Part shown: piece after piece, positions 1-6,478 of the stretch
Numbering within the stretch: the stretch's first letter is position 1
Layout: each line of letters starts with the position of its first letter
Origin: Spirochaetales bacterium
GTDB taxonomy: Bacteria; Spirochaetota; Spirochaetia; DTKZ01
Reading direction: 5' to 3'
Length of the DNA: 8,576 nt
Assembly: GCA_031266855.1 (NCBI GenBank)
Contig: JAISAF010000123.1
Span: 1-8,576, forward strand
Notes under the pieces: model-generated
What the model was told of the DNA's origin: nothing
Databases searched by the model: none
Seen by the model: only the letters and a program-made list of their open reading frames with translations
Translations under genes and position numbers: made by a program

Positions 1-23
1 AAAAAAACGCCGGGTTGCAGCCC

Positions 24-197
24 GCGCAAGGGATTGCAGTGGAAAGCCCACAGGAAAGCGATCGGCGCTTTCCGAGGACTTGGAACGGAAAGCCCGGCTT
101 TTGGCGCAACGCGCCAAAAGTGCGCCTGAAGACAGTCGCTTTCCGATAGGAAATTTATTGTAGTGGGCGCTATGCGCCCCCGGAATGCGCCCAAATT
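24..197 (+). repeat. Modular palindromic repeat R1 (family 1, long form)
   Basis: First of six copies in this window. In order it has GCGCAAGG (24-31), a constant segment with GATTGCAGTGGAAAGCCC (33-50), a perfect 8-bp stem palindrome (53-60 with 66-73), a second constant segment with TTGGAACGGAAAGCCC (80-95), a perfect 10-bp stem palindrome (98-107 with 111-120, loop AAC), and a tail ending in GCGCCCAAATT. The tail includes a third hairpin, GGGCGC (165-170) with GCGCCC (174-179). The tail of about 80 bases is found again, nearly identical, only in R5. The hairpins are seen directly; that the copies form one family comes from comparing them here. No coding function is apparent. Confidence 0.88.
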
Positions 198-382
198 TAA
201 AAAATCTTCGTAATGTTTAATTTCTAAAGCCGTGTTAGCTTGCATAATATCGGGAAATGGCGTATCCTTGCACAGTAAAAGAGTTTTGTTTAGTTTCCTG
301 GAAATTAAACTCTGTTAGCGAACTTAAGGCGGCGCAGATGCCATACGCGGTCAATTCAGGTTTGCAAATTCGAGGGAGAGGA

Positions 383-1639
383 ATGTACGCGACCCAGCAG
401 AAATTACAAAGGACAAGCAATAAACCAAAAAATATAAAGTATCATAATCAGAAATTGATTCTTTCCATGTTCCGCAAGGCGGAGAATTTATCCATCCCGG
501 ATATCGCCGACAAAATCAATTTAAGCAAAACAACAGTAACAAAGGTTGTCAACGATTTCGCGGCAAAGGGGCTGGTAAAGACAAGCGGCAAGGGAAGCTC
601 CACGGATGTAGGAGGAAAAAAGCCGGAACTGTTTGCCTTTAACGCTTCCTTCCTGCATGTCATTACGCTTAGCCTGGGCATCAAAACTTTATCCTGCGCG
701 GTTATGGACTTGAAGTGCCACGCCATCAGCAGCAGGTCGGTTGACTGCGACATACAGGTAAGTTACAAAAAAGCAATCCGCCGCATGGCGGATATAATCC
801 ACGCCATGATGAAAGAGGCCGGACTCTCGGGCCGGGAAGTCCATTCAATTGTCCTCGGATGCGAAGGCATTATCGATGCCACCAGCGGCGTTATTCGCTA
901 CACCGTGCATCATGCCTGGGGCACAAACCTGCCGGTTCGCGAAGACCTGGCCCGCGCTCTGGCGTTTCCCGCGACTATCTATGTCAATAACAATTCACGC
1001 CTCGCCGGTTATTATCAGGCGCTGCTGAACGCCGATCTCTATGAACCTGTCGCCGTCATTACCAGTTCTTTCCATTCCATAGGAGGCAGCATACTTGAGA
1101 ATCAGCAGCCTATGCATGGCGCAAATGGATTCATCGGCGAAATCGGCCACATGATTATCGAACCCTATTCCGAAATAAAATGCCACTGCGGTGGTTACGG
1201 CTGTTTTGAATCCCTGGTATCCCCGCAGACGGTACTCGCGCAAGCCGGAAAACTGTACACGGATTATCCGCGCTCCTGCCTTTACCGGAAAGCGAAGGAA
1301 GGCGCTCTTACGATTACGGATGTCTTCGAAGCGTCTAACCAGCAGGATCCCCTCGCGTGTATTTTACTCGACAAAGTTATTCGCTATTTTTCCATTTTAA
1401 TTCACAATATTGTTCTCCTGCGCGACCCCTCGCGAATTGTCATCCAGGGCGTGTATTCATCCGCGGGCGACTATTTCCTGGAACAACTGCGCCGCCAGGT
1501 TAATTCCCTGCCTTTCTATAAAGTGGAGCGCGACCTGCCCATTGTATACGCGCCCGCATCCGCCCTCAACGTATACCTGATTGGCGCCGGTTATTACGCG
1601 GTGGATGTATTTCTGGATACGAACTCGCTCTACGATTAG
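383..1639 (+). CDS. ROK-family transcriptional regulator (NagC/XylR type)
   Basis: Predicted DNA-binding regulator of 418 residues that responds to a sugar or sugar derivative. Residues about 22-66 form a winged helix-turn-helix (recognition region around L-S-K-T-T-V-T-K-V-V-N-D-F), followed by a ROK/actin-fold ligand domain. The ROK signature is intact: G-E-I-G-H with His256, then C-H-C-G-G-Y-G-C-F-E with Cys267, Cys269 and Cys274, the usual zinc ligands. The position that is the catalytic Asp in ROK sugar kinases is Asn203 (V-N-N-N-S-R), and the N-terminal phosphate-binding D-x-G motif is replaced by S-L-G, so kinase activity is unlikely. The start at 383 was chosen because GAGGGAG lies just upstream and the HTH then begins about 20 residues in. 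In-frame ATGs at 338 (M-P-Y-A-V) and 257 are possible but give N-terminal extensions unlike ROK proteins. It stands alone on + between repeats R1 and R2. The target operon is not shown; the downstream glycyl radical operon is a natural candidate. Confidence 0.92.
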   Translation: MYATQQKLQRTSNKPKNIKYHNQKLILSMFRKAENLSIPDIADKINLSKTTVTKVVNDFAAKGLVKTSGKGSSTDVGGKKPELFAFNASFLHVITLSLGIKTLSCAVMDLKCHAISSRSVDCDIQVSYKKAIRRMADIIHAMMKEAGLSGREVHSIVLGCEGIIDATSGVIRYTVHHAWGTNLPVREDLARALAFPATIYVNNNSRLAGYYQALLNADLYEPVAVITSSFHSIGGSILENQQPMHGANGFIGEIGHMIIEPYSEIKCHCGGYGCFESLVSPQTVLAQAGKLYTDYPRSCLYRKAKEGALTITDVFEASNQQDPLACILLDKVIRYFSILIHNIVLLRDPSRIVIQGVYSSAGDYFLEQLRRQVNSLPFYKVERDLPIVYAPASALNVYLIGAGYYAVDVFLDTNSLYD

Positions 1640-1673
1640 CCTGTTTTTTTTCAAGAGTTTCACTGCCACACAT

Positions 1674-1782
1674 TTTGGGCGCATTTCCGGCGCTTCGCGC
1701 CGGAAACCGGGCTATCCGCTGCAATTCCTCGGAAAGTGCCTTCGGCACTTTCCTGCGGGATTTCCGCTCCTATCCCTTGCGC
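1674..1782 (-). repeat. Modular palindromic repeat R2 (family 1, inverted)
   Basis: Inverted copy of the R1-type element. It starts with TTTGGGCGCA, the reverse complement of the family tail, 34 bases after the ROK stop codon. Slot 2 palindrome: TTTCCGGCGC (1684-1693) with GCGCCGGAAA (1697-1706), loop TTC. Slot 1 palindrome: GGAAAGTGCC (1731-1740) with GGCACTTTCC (1744-1753), loop TTC. The constant segments read on the minus strand include TTGCAGCGGATAGCCC and GGATAGGAGCGGAAATCCC. It ends in CCTTGCGC (1775-1782). Both stems are perfect 10-bp pairings and differ from those of the other copies. Confidence 0.88.
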
Positions 1783-1788
1783 GCGCAC

Positions 1789-1849
1789 AAGCGGCAGCGC
1801 CAGGAAATTGCCCGTGGCAATTTCCTGGCCTTATTCTGAGCTGCCGCTT
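1789..1849. repeat. Family 2 palindromic element, nested hairpin
   Basis: The inner perfect 13-bp stem (1800-1812 with 1816-1828, loop CGT) contains the family core AATTGCC-N3-GGCAATT. An outer perfect 10-bp stem, AAGCGGCAGC (1789-1798) with GCTGCCGCTT (1840-1849), encloses it. The outer arm GGCAGCT is shared on the minus strand with the elements at 2581 and 8360. The element ends one base before the -35 box of the lipoprotein promoter, so it may insulate that promoter or have been placed next to it. Confidence 0.75.
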
Positions 1850-1850
1850 C

Positions 1851-1879
1851 TTGACAATTTTTTTGCATACTGGTAAAGT
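1851..1879 (+). promoter_or_regulatory. Sigma-70-type promoter for the lipoprotein gene
   Basis: A perfect -35 box TTGACA (1851-1856) is followed by a 17-base spacer and TAAAGT (1874-1879), which matches 4 of 6 positions of the -10 consensus. Transcription would begin near 1886 and give an untranslated leader of about 150 bases before the ATG at 2036. The leader holds an AGGAG (1893-1897) without a well-spaced start codon. Confidence 0.6.
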
Positions 1880-2035
1880 AAAACATAATTTCAGGAGTGT
1901 ATAACGCAAAATGGTACAGTAGAATCTATTGTGTTATGCGCAATGTAAATACACAGGTAAATCTTTATACCGTCAGTATCCCTTCCGCTCATGTTTTTCA
2001 GGGCCGGGCCGCCCGCTATCTATGGAGTATACGAA

Positions 2036-2578
2036 ATGAAAAAGAATTATATGCCGGTTCTTGCCGTTCCCGCGGTATTGATAGTTTTATGCGCTTTCGC
2101 GGGATGCGATTCCGGCGGCAGCCCGTCCCCGCCCCGCGCGGAGACAGCAATGCAAACGTATTCAAATGATAGTGATCCCGGCTATGCTGAGGCGGCGCTT
2201 GGCAGTATCGACGCTGATGGAAAGCTTACCCTGAAACTGCCTGTCATTTCTCAGTGGACAGGAATTCCTATATGGCACACGAAAATGGGACTTACAGCGG
2301 ATCCTTCTGATGTACGGACTGTTTATGTGGGCAGTTTGAAGGTTGCTGATGAAGGGCTTGAATTAATCAAAACGAATGGAACCAGTAGTGTAAGCTATAT
2401 ATACGCGGATAAAGACGCTCTTATAACGGGAAAAGCCGGTGAAAATGGAACGGCTGTCTATGTAAATTTGATTTTAAAAAAAGGCTGGAATTCGGTAATT
2501 GAAGGCCCGTCCGGATCTAACCGGACAATGGCGAGCGGCAGCCCCGATGACACGTACAAATGGGTAGTGTCTGATTAG
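2036..2578 (+). CDS. Putative lipoprotein of unknown function
   Basis: A 180-residue protein whose start follows GGAG (2024-2027) by 8 bases. Residues 1-24 form a lipoprotein signal peptide: positive M-K-K, a hydrophobic core (V-L-A-V-P-A-V-L-I-V-L) and a lipobox-like C-A-F-A-G-C with Cys24 as the acylated residue. Phe at -3 is loose for the E. coli consensus, but spirochaete lipoboxes tolerate this. After a flexible S-G-G-S-P-S-P-P linker come a polar region and a beta-rich body with D-G-K-L-T-L-K-L-P (about 60-68) and, near the C-terminus, Y-I-Y-A-D-K-D...I-T-G...L-K-K-G-W-N. The last pattern recalls small treponemal lipoproteins, from memory rather than a search. I assign no function. The longer reading frame opening at 1991 lacks a ribosome site. 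It is probably monocistronic, with its own promoter, and bounded by palindromic elements on both sides. Confidence 0.78.
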   Translation: MKKNYMPVLAVPAVLIVLCAFAGCDSGGSPSPPRAETAMQTYSNDSDPGYAEAALGSIDADGKLTLKLPVISQWTGIPIWHTKMGLTADPSDVRTVYVGSLKVADEGLELIKTNGTSSVSYIYADKDALITGKAGENGTAVYVNLILKKGWNSVIEGPSGSNRTMASGSPDDTYKWVVSD

Positions 2579-2579
2579 C

Positions 2580-2653
2580 GGCAGCTCAATACCAGCCCAC
2601 GGAATTGCCAAAGGCAATTCCGTGGCAGCTAATTGCCTTTGGCAATTAGCTGC
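2580..2653. repeat. Two adjacent family 2 hairpins after the lipoprotein gene
   Basis: These start 2 bases after the lipoprotein stop. The flank GGCAGCTCAATACCAG leads into hairpin 1, CACGGAATTGCC (2598-2609) with GGCAATTCCGTG (2613-2624), loop AAA. Without any gap comes hairpin 2, GCAGCTAATTGCC (2625-2637) with GGCAATTAGCTGC (2641-2653), loop TTT. Both stems are perfect (12 and 13 bp) and share the AATTGCC-N3-GGCAATT core. Neither is followed by a T-run, so they are not classical intrinsic terminators, although they could slow or end transcription or protect the mRNA 3' end. Confidence 0.8.
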
Positions 2654-2668
2654 GTGCAACCAGGCGGT

Positions 2669-2731
2669 CGCGATTTTGCTTTGCAAAATCGCGTGGTTTG
2701 CCACCACGCACAGCGCGTTATGCGCTGTGCG
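2669..2731. repeat. Two further perfect hairpins in the non-coding array
   Basis: CGCGATTTTGC (2669-2679) pairs with GCAAAATCGCG (2683-2693), loop TTT, 11 bp. CGCACAGCGC (2707-2716) pairs with GCGCTGTGCG (2722-2731), loop GTTAT, 10 bp. Neither has the AATTGCC core, so they belong to the array but not clearly to family 2. No open reading frame of credible composition crosses them. Confidence 0.7.
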
Positions 2732-2753
2732 CGTATCTATCACCGCCGCCACG

Positions 2754-2850
2754 CTAACAGCTTGAGAAACAGCCCGCGGTTTTAATTGCCGATGGCAATT
2801 AAAACCGTGCGTATAACTTGTTGATCGCAAAATTGCGAAGCAATTTTGCG
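2754..2850. repeat. Family 2 element plus adjacent hairpin
   Basis: The flank AACAGCTTGAGAAACAGCCC leads to a perfect 14-bp stem, CGGTTTTAATTGCC (2777-2790) with GGCAATTAAAACCG (2794-2807), loop GAT. It is followed by GTGCGTATAAC and then TAACTTGTTGA (2814-2824), a string repeated at 8479-8489. A second perfect 11-bp stem follows: CGCAAAATTGC (2826-2836) with GCAATTTTGCG (2840-2850), loop GAA. The AGCTTGAGAA flank recurs in inverted orientation near 8350, which supports a real repeat family with conserved ends and variable stems. Confidence 0.75.
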
Positions 2851-2887
2851 GAGCCGGCTTTTACGGCTTTATGTTAGGCGCTGTTGC

Positions 2888-3000
2888 GCGCGCCAGGGAT
2901 TGCAGCGGAAAGCCCACAGGATTTGCATTGGCAAATCCGAGGACTTGGAGCGGAAAGCCCGGTTCCGGTGGCGCGGGTGCGCCACCGGAAGGCGCCATTT
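2888..3000 (+). repeat. Modular palindromic repeat R3 (family 1)
   Basis: Direct-orientation copy. It has constant segments with GATTGCAGCGGAAAGCCC (2898-2915) and TTGGAGCGGAAAGCCC (2945-2960). Slot 1 stem: GGATTTGC (2919-2926) with GCAAATCC (2931-2938), loop ATTG. Slot 2 stem: TTCCGGTGGCGC (2963-2974) with GCGCCACCGGAA (2979-2990), 12 bp, loop GGGT. The tail is eroded to GGCGCCATTT. It closes the hairpin-rich stretch and lies just before the promoter region of the glycyl radical operon. The slot 1 stem is identical to that of R4, at the other end of that operon. Confidence 0.88.
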
Positions 3001-3028
3001 CTGATCGGAAAAAATAAATGCTTTTGCT

Positions 3029-3058
3029 CTGTCCGCTACACAAAGTCCCGCATATAAT
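3029..3058 (+). promoter_or_regulatory. Candidate promoter for the glycyl radical operon
   Basis: A perfect TATAAT (3053-3058) lies 111 bases before the gene start. The best upstream hexamer is CTGTCC (3029-3034) at an 18-base spacing, which matches only 3 of 6 positions of the -35 consensus. Such a promoter would probably depend on an activator or be weak. Just downstream, TAAA (3061-3064) and TTTA (3071-3074) form a short inverted repeat around GTACGG that could be part of an operator, but it is too short to claim. Confidence 0.42.
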
Positions 3059-3172
3059 GTTAAAGTACGGTTTACCGGCTTCTTGATAATTTTAATTTGT
3101 AGTGCGCCGCGCGTTATGTGGCGGTGGTTTTATAGACAGTTTTGTGTGCGTCAGGCGTTAGGAGGAAGGATG

Positions 3173-5551
3173 ATGGCGGAATATGGGATCATTCCTGGAA
3201 CAGAACCGTCTTTGCGTGTACAGCGGCTTAAAGAAAATTTTCTGGATCGTGCGCCGTGCATGTGCTGTGACCGGGCTGTAATTTATACGGAAGTTTACCA
3301 GCAATGGGAGAGTTTGCCGGTAATCCGCAGGCGGGCGCGCGCGCTGCGGGAAACCCTGACGCGTATGCCGGTATTTATTAGTCCTGGCGAAATCATCGTG
3401 GGGCATCCGGCTTCAAAGCCCCGTTCGGCGGAAGTTTTTCCTGAGATCAATATAAAATTTATGGAAGATATTGAGCAGTTTGAAACCCGCGAATACAACC
3501 GGCTACGGGTGTCTGCTGAAGTTAAGCAGACTCTTTACGATATGTGGCCGTACTGGAAGGGGAAAACTCTTACGGATTTATTTTTTCAAATGCGTCCCGC
3601 CGCGGTGCGAAGCGGTATCGCGACAGGATTTTTAAGCAATACGCATGAATGGAGCGGGTTCGCCCACGTCGCGATGGATTACCGCAAAATATTACACAAG
3701 GGGATCGCGGGTATTCAGAAGGAGATCGGGGAGTACCGGAAAAACCTGGCTGTTACGGATCCAGAGTTTCCGCGGAAGTCTTCCTTTTACGCTGCCTGTG
3801 AGGAACTGTGCGAAGGAACCCTTGTCCTGGCGCGGCGATACCGGACACTGGCGCTGGAGATGGCGGCGGTGGAGGAGGATGCCGGGCGGGCCGCGGAGCT
3901 GCGGAATCTGGCGGAACTGCTGGAACGGTCGCCCCTTGAACCGGCGGCGAATTTTCGTGAGGCCGTGCAGTCTTTTTGGTTTATGCAGCTTATTCCGCAG
4001 ATCGAATCGAACGGTTTTTCGATTTCGCCGGGCCGCTTTGATCAGTATATGTGGCCGTTTCTGGAACGGGATTTGTCCGCGGGAAAGATAAATTTTCAGG
4101 AAGCCCAGGAACTTGTGGATATGCTCTTTTTGAAATTCGCCGAAATTATGCGGGTGGACAGTACCGGAGCAGCCGAGGTGAACGCGGGCTATGCTTCCGG
4201 GCAGAATCTTGTTGTGGGCGGAATTGACGCCGCGGGGAATGATTGTACGAACCCCCTGTCGTATATCTGCCTGACTGCGAATTATCATATACGGCTGCAC
4301 CAGCCTAACTTTACGGTACGGCTGCATAAGAATACTCCGGCTGATTTTTTAAATCAGGTTATCCTGAGCATAAGCGGCGGGAACGGTATGCCCCAGGTTC
4401 TTAACGACGGGCTGATAATCCGGTCATTGACGGATCATGGTATTCCTTTGGAAGAAGCCCGTGAATATCTGCCTGTGGGTTGTGATGAGATTACTGTCCA
4501 CGGGATGTGGGGGCGCTGCAACGGCGGGTATCTGAATATGGCAAAAGCGCTGGAAATGACAATTGGCTGCGGAACAGACCTGGAGTTTAATAAGGAAATC
4601 GGTTTACGGCTGGACGCGGACGGCTGTGATTCCTTTGAAGATTTTATGCGGCTGTTTGAAAAGCAGCTTTCATATAGCGTGGAACTCCAGGTCTGCGACG
4701 CGAATCTGGCCGACCATATTCACCAGCAGATTATGCCGCTTCCTTTTATAAGTCTTTTTATGGATGACTGCCTGCAACGGGGACAGGATGTTACCGGCGG
4801 AGGCGCGCGTTACAACACAACCGGCCTTGTGGCTGTTGGAGCCGCGACCTGCGCGGATTCCCTGTATGCCATTCGTGATTTGGTATTTGAGAATAAAAAA
4901 CTGTCATTGCAGGAATTCCGCGAAAAGCTTGCGCATAATTTTCATAACGATGAATATCTGCGCCAGTTCATTATTAACCGTCTGCCGAAATTCGGCAACG
5001 ATGTGGACGGGGTAGACAGCCTGGCTGTACGTTTAACCGGGTGTTTCTTTGACAATGTTGAACGCTATAAAAACTACCGTGGCGGCGCGTTCTGGCCCGC
5101 GCTGTATTCCGTCAGCGCGCAGATAGGTCTTGGCAATTACACCGCCGCGACCGCGGATGGCCGTTTAGCAAATCTCCCACTGTCGGACGGGCTTACGCCC
5201 ATGTATGGTTTGGATCTCCACGGCCCCACCGCGGACTTAAAGTCCGTTACTAAAATAAATCAGAGCCGGGCGCCAAACGGAGTTATCATCAATCAGCGTT
5301 TAACAAAAAATCTGTTCGTAACGCCTCAGGGGCGTGAAAAAATGGCCCAGTTATTACGGTATTTTGTGGATTCAGGCAGTTTCCACTGGCAGTTTAATAT
5401 TCTGGACAACCAGACCCTGCTGAAAGCGCAGAAAACACCCGAAGAATACCGCAGCCTGGTAGTCCGTGTAGCGGGCTACAGCGCCATCTTTGTGGAACTT
5501 TCCCGGAAGGCCCAGGATTCGATCATTGGACGGTATGAAGGAACGGTATGA
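3173..5551 (+). CDS. Glycyl radical enzyme, PFL-like, eliminase type, substrate unknown
   Basis: An oxygen-sensitive cytoplasmic radical enzyme of 792 residues, the usual length for the family. The N-terminal PFL-like barrel (about 10-660) holds the family landmark S-P-G-R-F-D-Q-Y and the active-site loop L-P-V-G-C-D-E, with Cys437 as thiyl radical and Glu439 at the catalytic-base position of glycerol/propanediol dehydratases and choline lyase. Pyruvate formate-lyase has Cys-Cys there, so a PFL is unlikely. The C-terminal glycine radical domain carries R-V-A-G-Y-S-A with Gly768 as radical site, followed by Q-D-S-I-I-G-R. Many characterised eliminases read G-C-V-E; here Val is Asp438, and the residues that follow (I-T-V-H-G-M-W-G-R-C-N) match no subtype I know. 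ATGs at 3170 and 3173 are adjacent; 3173 gives the better 7-base spacing from GGAGG (3161-3165). The frame runs open to 3083 but without a ribosome site. The activase follows 9 bases after the stop. I cannot name the substrate. Confidence 0.95.
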   Translation: MAEYGIIPGTEPSLRVQRLKENFLDRAPCMCCDRAVIYTEVYQQWESLPVIRRRARALRETLTRMPVFISPGEIIVGHPASKPRSAEVFPEINIKFMEDIEQFETREYNRLRVSAEVKQTLYDMWPYWKGKTLTDLFFQMRPAAVRSGIATGFLSNTHEWSGFAHVAMDYRKILHKGIAGIQKEIGEYRKNLAVTDPEFPRKSSFYAACEELCEGTLVLARRYRTLALEMAAVEEDAGRAAELRNLAELLERSPLEPAANFREAVQSFWFMQLIPQIESNGFSISPGRFDQYMWPFLERDLSAGKINFQEAQELVDMLFLKFAEIMRVDSTGAAEVNAGYASGQNLVVGGIDAAGNDCTNPLSYICLTANYHIRLHQPNFTVRLHKNTPADFLNQVILSISGGNGMPQVLNDGLIIRSLTDHGIPLEEAREYLPVGCDEITVHGMWGRCNGGYLNMAKALEMTIGCGTDLEFNKEIGLRLDADGCDSFEDFMRLFEKQLSYSVELQVCDANLADHIHQQIMPLPFISLFMDDCLQRGQDVTGGGARYNTTGLVAVGAATCADSLYAIRDLVFENKKLSLQEFREKLAHNFHNDEYLRQFIINRLPKFGNDVDGVDSLAVRLTGCFFDNVERYKNYRGGAFWPALYSVSAQIGLGNYTAATADGRLANLPLSDGLTPMYGLDLHGPTADLKSVTKINQSRAPNGVIINQRLTKNLFVTPQGREKMAQLLRYFVDSGSFHWQFNILDNQTLLKAQKTPEEYRSLVVRVAGYSAIFVELSRKAQDSIIGRYEGTV

Positions 5552-5568
5552 AGAGACAGTATGAAGGC
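5530..5568 (+). repeat. Three 13-base tandem repeats across the enzyme/activase junction
   Basis: Three consecutive units, ACGGTATGAAGGA, ACGGTATGAAGAG and ACAGTATGAAGGC, have an exact 13-base period and 2-3 differences between neighbours. They cover the last codons and stop (TGA 5549-5551) of the glycyl radical enzyme and the first ATG (5561) of the activase. Each unit holds an ATGA and a purine-rich AAGG/AAGAG stretch, so each supplies a possible start and a weak ribosome site. Confidence 0.75.
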
Positions 5569-6478
5569 AGCATCTATGACGGGCTGCGTATTTGATGTCC
5601 AGCGTTTTTGCGTTCATGACGGGCCGGGGCTGCGTACAACGGTTTTCCTGAAAGGCTGTCCGCTGCGGTGCCGGTGGTGTTCCAATCCTGAATCCCAGAA
5701 CACGGCGCCGGAACTCCTGTTCAATGAGCGGCGCTGTATCCAGTGCGGGACCTGTGTTCGTAGCTGCCCCCGCGGCCTTATCGGACGCGAAGGCGGTTAT
5801 CCGCTTATAAATAGAAACGGCTGCCGTGCCTGCGGTGCCTGTGTACGCGATTGTCCCACGGCGGCGCTGATTCTAAAAGGTGGCCCTATGACGGCTGCAC
5901 AAACGCTGGAACAGGCGCTGCGGGACGCAGATGTGTTTGCCTCCTCCGGGGGCGGGATTACGGTATCCGGCGGCGAGCCGTTTTCGCAGCCGGAGTTTTT
6001 GTACGAACTGCTGGATTTATGCCGCGGCGCTGGTGTTTCCGCGGTGGTGGAAACATCTTCCGCTGCGCAGTGGCAAGATATTGAACGCTGCCTGCCGCTA
6101 TTGACACTCGTATTCTGCGATGTAAAGCATACGAATCCAAAAATCCTGGAGGAATGGACAGGCGCCGATGTGCGGCAGATGCAGGAAAATATTTCCGGCA
6201 TAATAAAAACGCATCCTCACGTAATTATCCGGGTTCCGGTAATTCCCGGTTTTAATACCGGCGGGGAATCCTTCGCCGGGTTTGCTGATTTTTTTCACGG
6301 GCTGGGAATAACGGAAATAGAATTGCTGCCCTATCATCCGCTGGGCGAAGGGAAATACGAAATGCTCGGCAGACCCTGCGCGGACGCCCTGATCGATGTG
6401 AAACAAGCTGTTCCGGCGGCCAGGGATTTTCAGCGGTTTCTTGCCTCGCGCGGTATCCACGCGGAGATTAGCGGATAA
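5561..6478 (+). CDS. Glycyl radical enzyme activating enzyme (radical SAM)
   Basis: Cytoplasmic radical-SAM protein of 305 residues expected to abstract a hydrogen from Gly768 of the upstream enzyme. The radical-SAM cluster motif C-P-L-R-C-R-W-C gives Cys33, Cys37 and Cys40 (CX3CX2C). Two ferredoxin-type 4Fe-4S motifs are inserted after it: Cys59/62/65/69 (C-I-Q-C-G-T-C-V-R-S-C-P) and Cys88/91/94/98 (C-R-A-C-G-A-C-V-R-D-C-P). These two extra clusters are typical of activases of dehydratase/lyase-type enzymes and absent from PFL activase, which agrees with the partner's active site. The N-terminal F-D-V-Q-R-F...H-D-G-P-G-L-R-T-T and the S-G-G-E-P SAM-binding motif are intact. An in-frame ATG at 5576 (M-T-G-C-V-F-D) has AAGG 8 bases upstream and fits homologues equally well. 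It is co-transcribed with the enzyme. Repeat R4 begins immediately after the TAA. Confidence 0.95.
   Translation: MKAASMTGCVFDVQRFCVHDGPGLRTTVFLKGCPLRCRWCSNPESQNTAPELLFNERRCIQCGTCVRSCPRGLIGREGGYPLINRNGCRACGACVRDCPTAALILKGGPMTAAQTLEQALRDADVFASSGGGITVSGGEPFSQPEFLYELLDLCRGAGVSAVVETSSAAQWQDIERCLPLLTLVFCDVKHTNPKILEEWTGADVRQMQENISGIIKTHPHVIIRVPVIPGFNTGGESFAGFADFFHGLGITEIELLPYHPLGEGKYEMLGRPCADALIDVKQAVPAARDFQRFLASRGIHAEISG

Noticed and set aside
257..382. N-terminal extension of the ROK regulator from the ATG at 257 or 338.
   Set aside because: The 257 start has only GGGA two bases upstream, and the added residues are not ROK-like. The start at 383 has GAGGGAG and gives a normal HTH position. The 338 start cannot be fully excluded.
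1897..2169. Open frame of 90 codons overlapping the lipoprotein gene start.
   Set aside because: It starts with GTG inside its own AGGAG, shows no domain and overlaps a well-supported signal peptide in another frame.
2474..2830. 118-codon minus-strand frame across the hairpin array.
   Set aside because: Its sequence is a translation of palindromic repeats (recurring R-Q-L and A-I pieces) and it overlaps the end of the lipoprotein gene.
3692..4327. 211-codon minus-strand frame inside the glycyl radical enzyme gene.
   Set aside because: It lies opposite conserved, motif-bearing coding sequence, is rich in Arg and Gln as expected of a GC-biased shadow frame, and has no recognisable start signal or domain.
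3173..5551. Naming the enzyme pyruvate formate-lyase (pflB).
   Set aside because: The active-site loop is Gly-Cys-Asp-Glu rather than Cys-Cys, and the partner activase carries two extra ferredoxin clusters, which PFL activase lacks.
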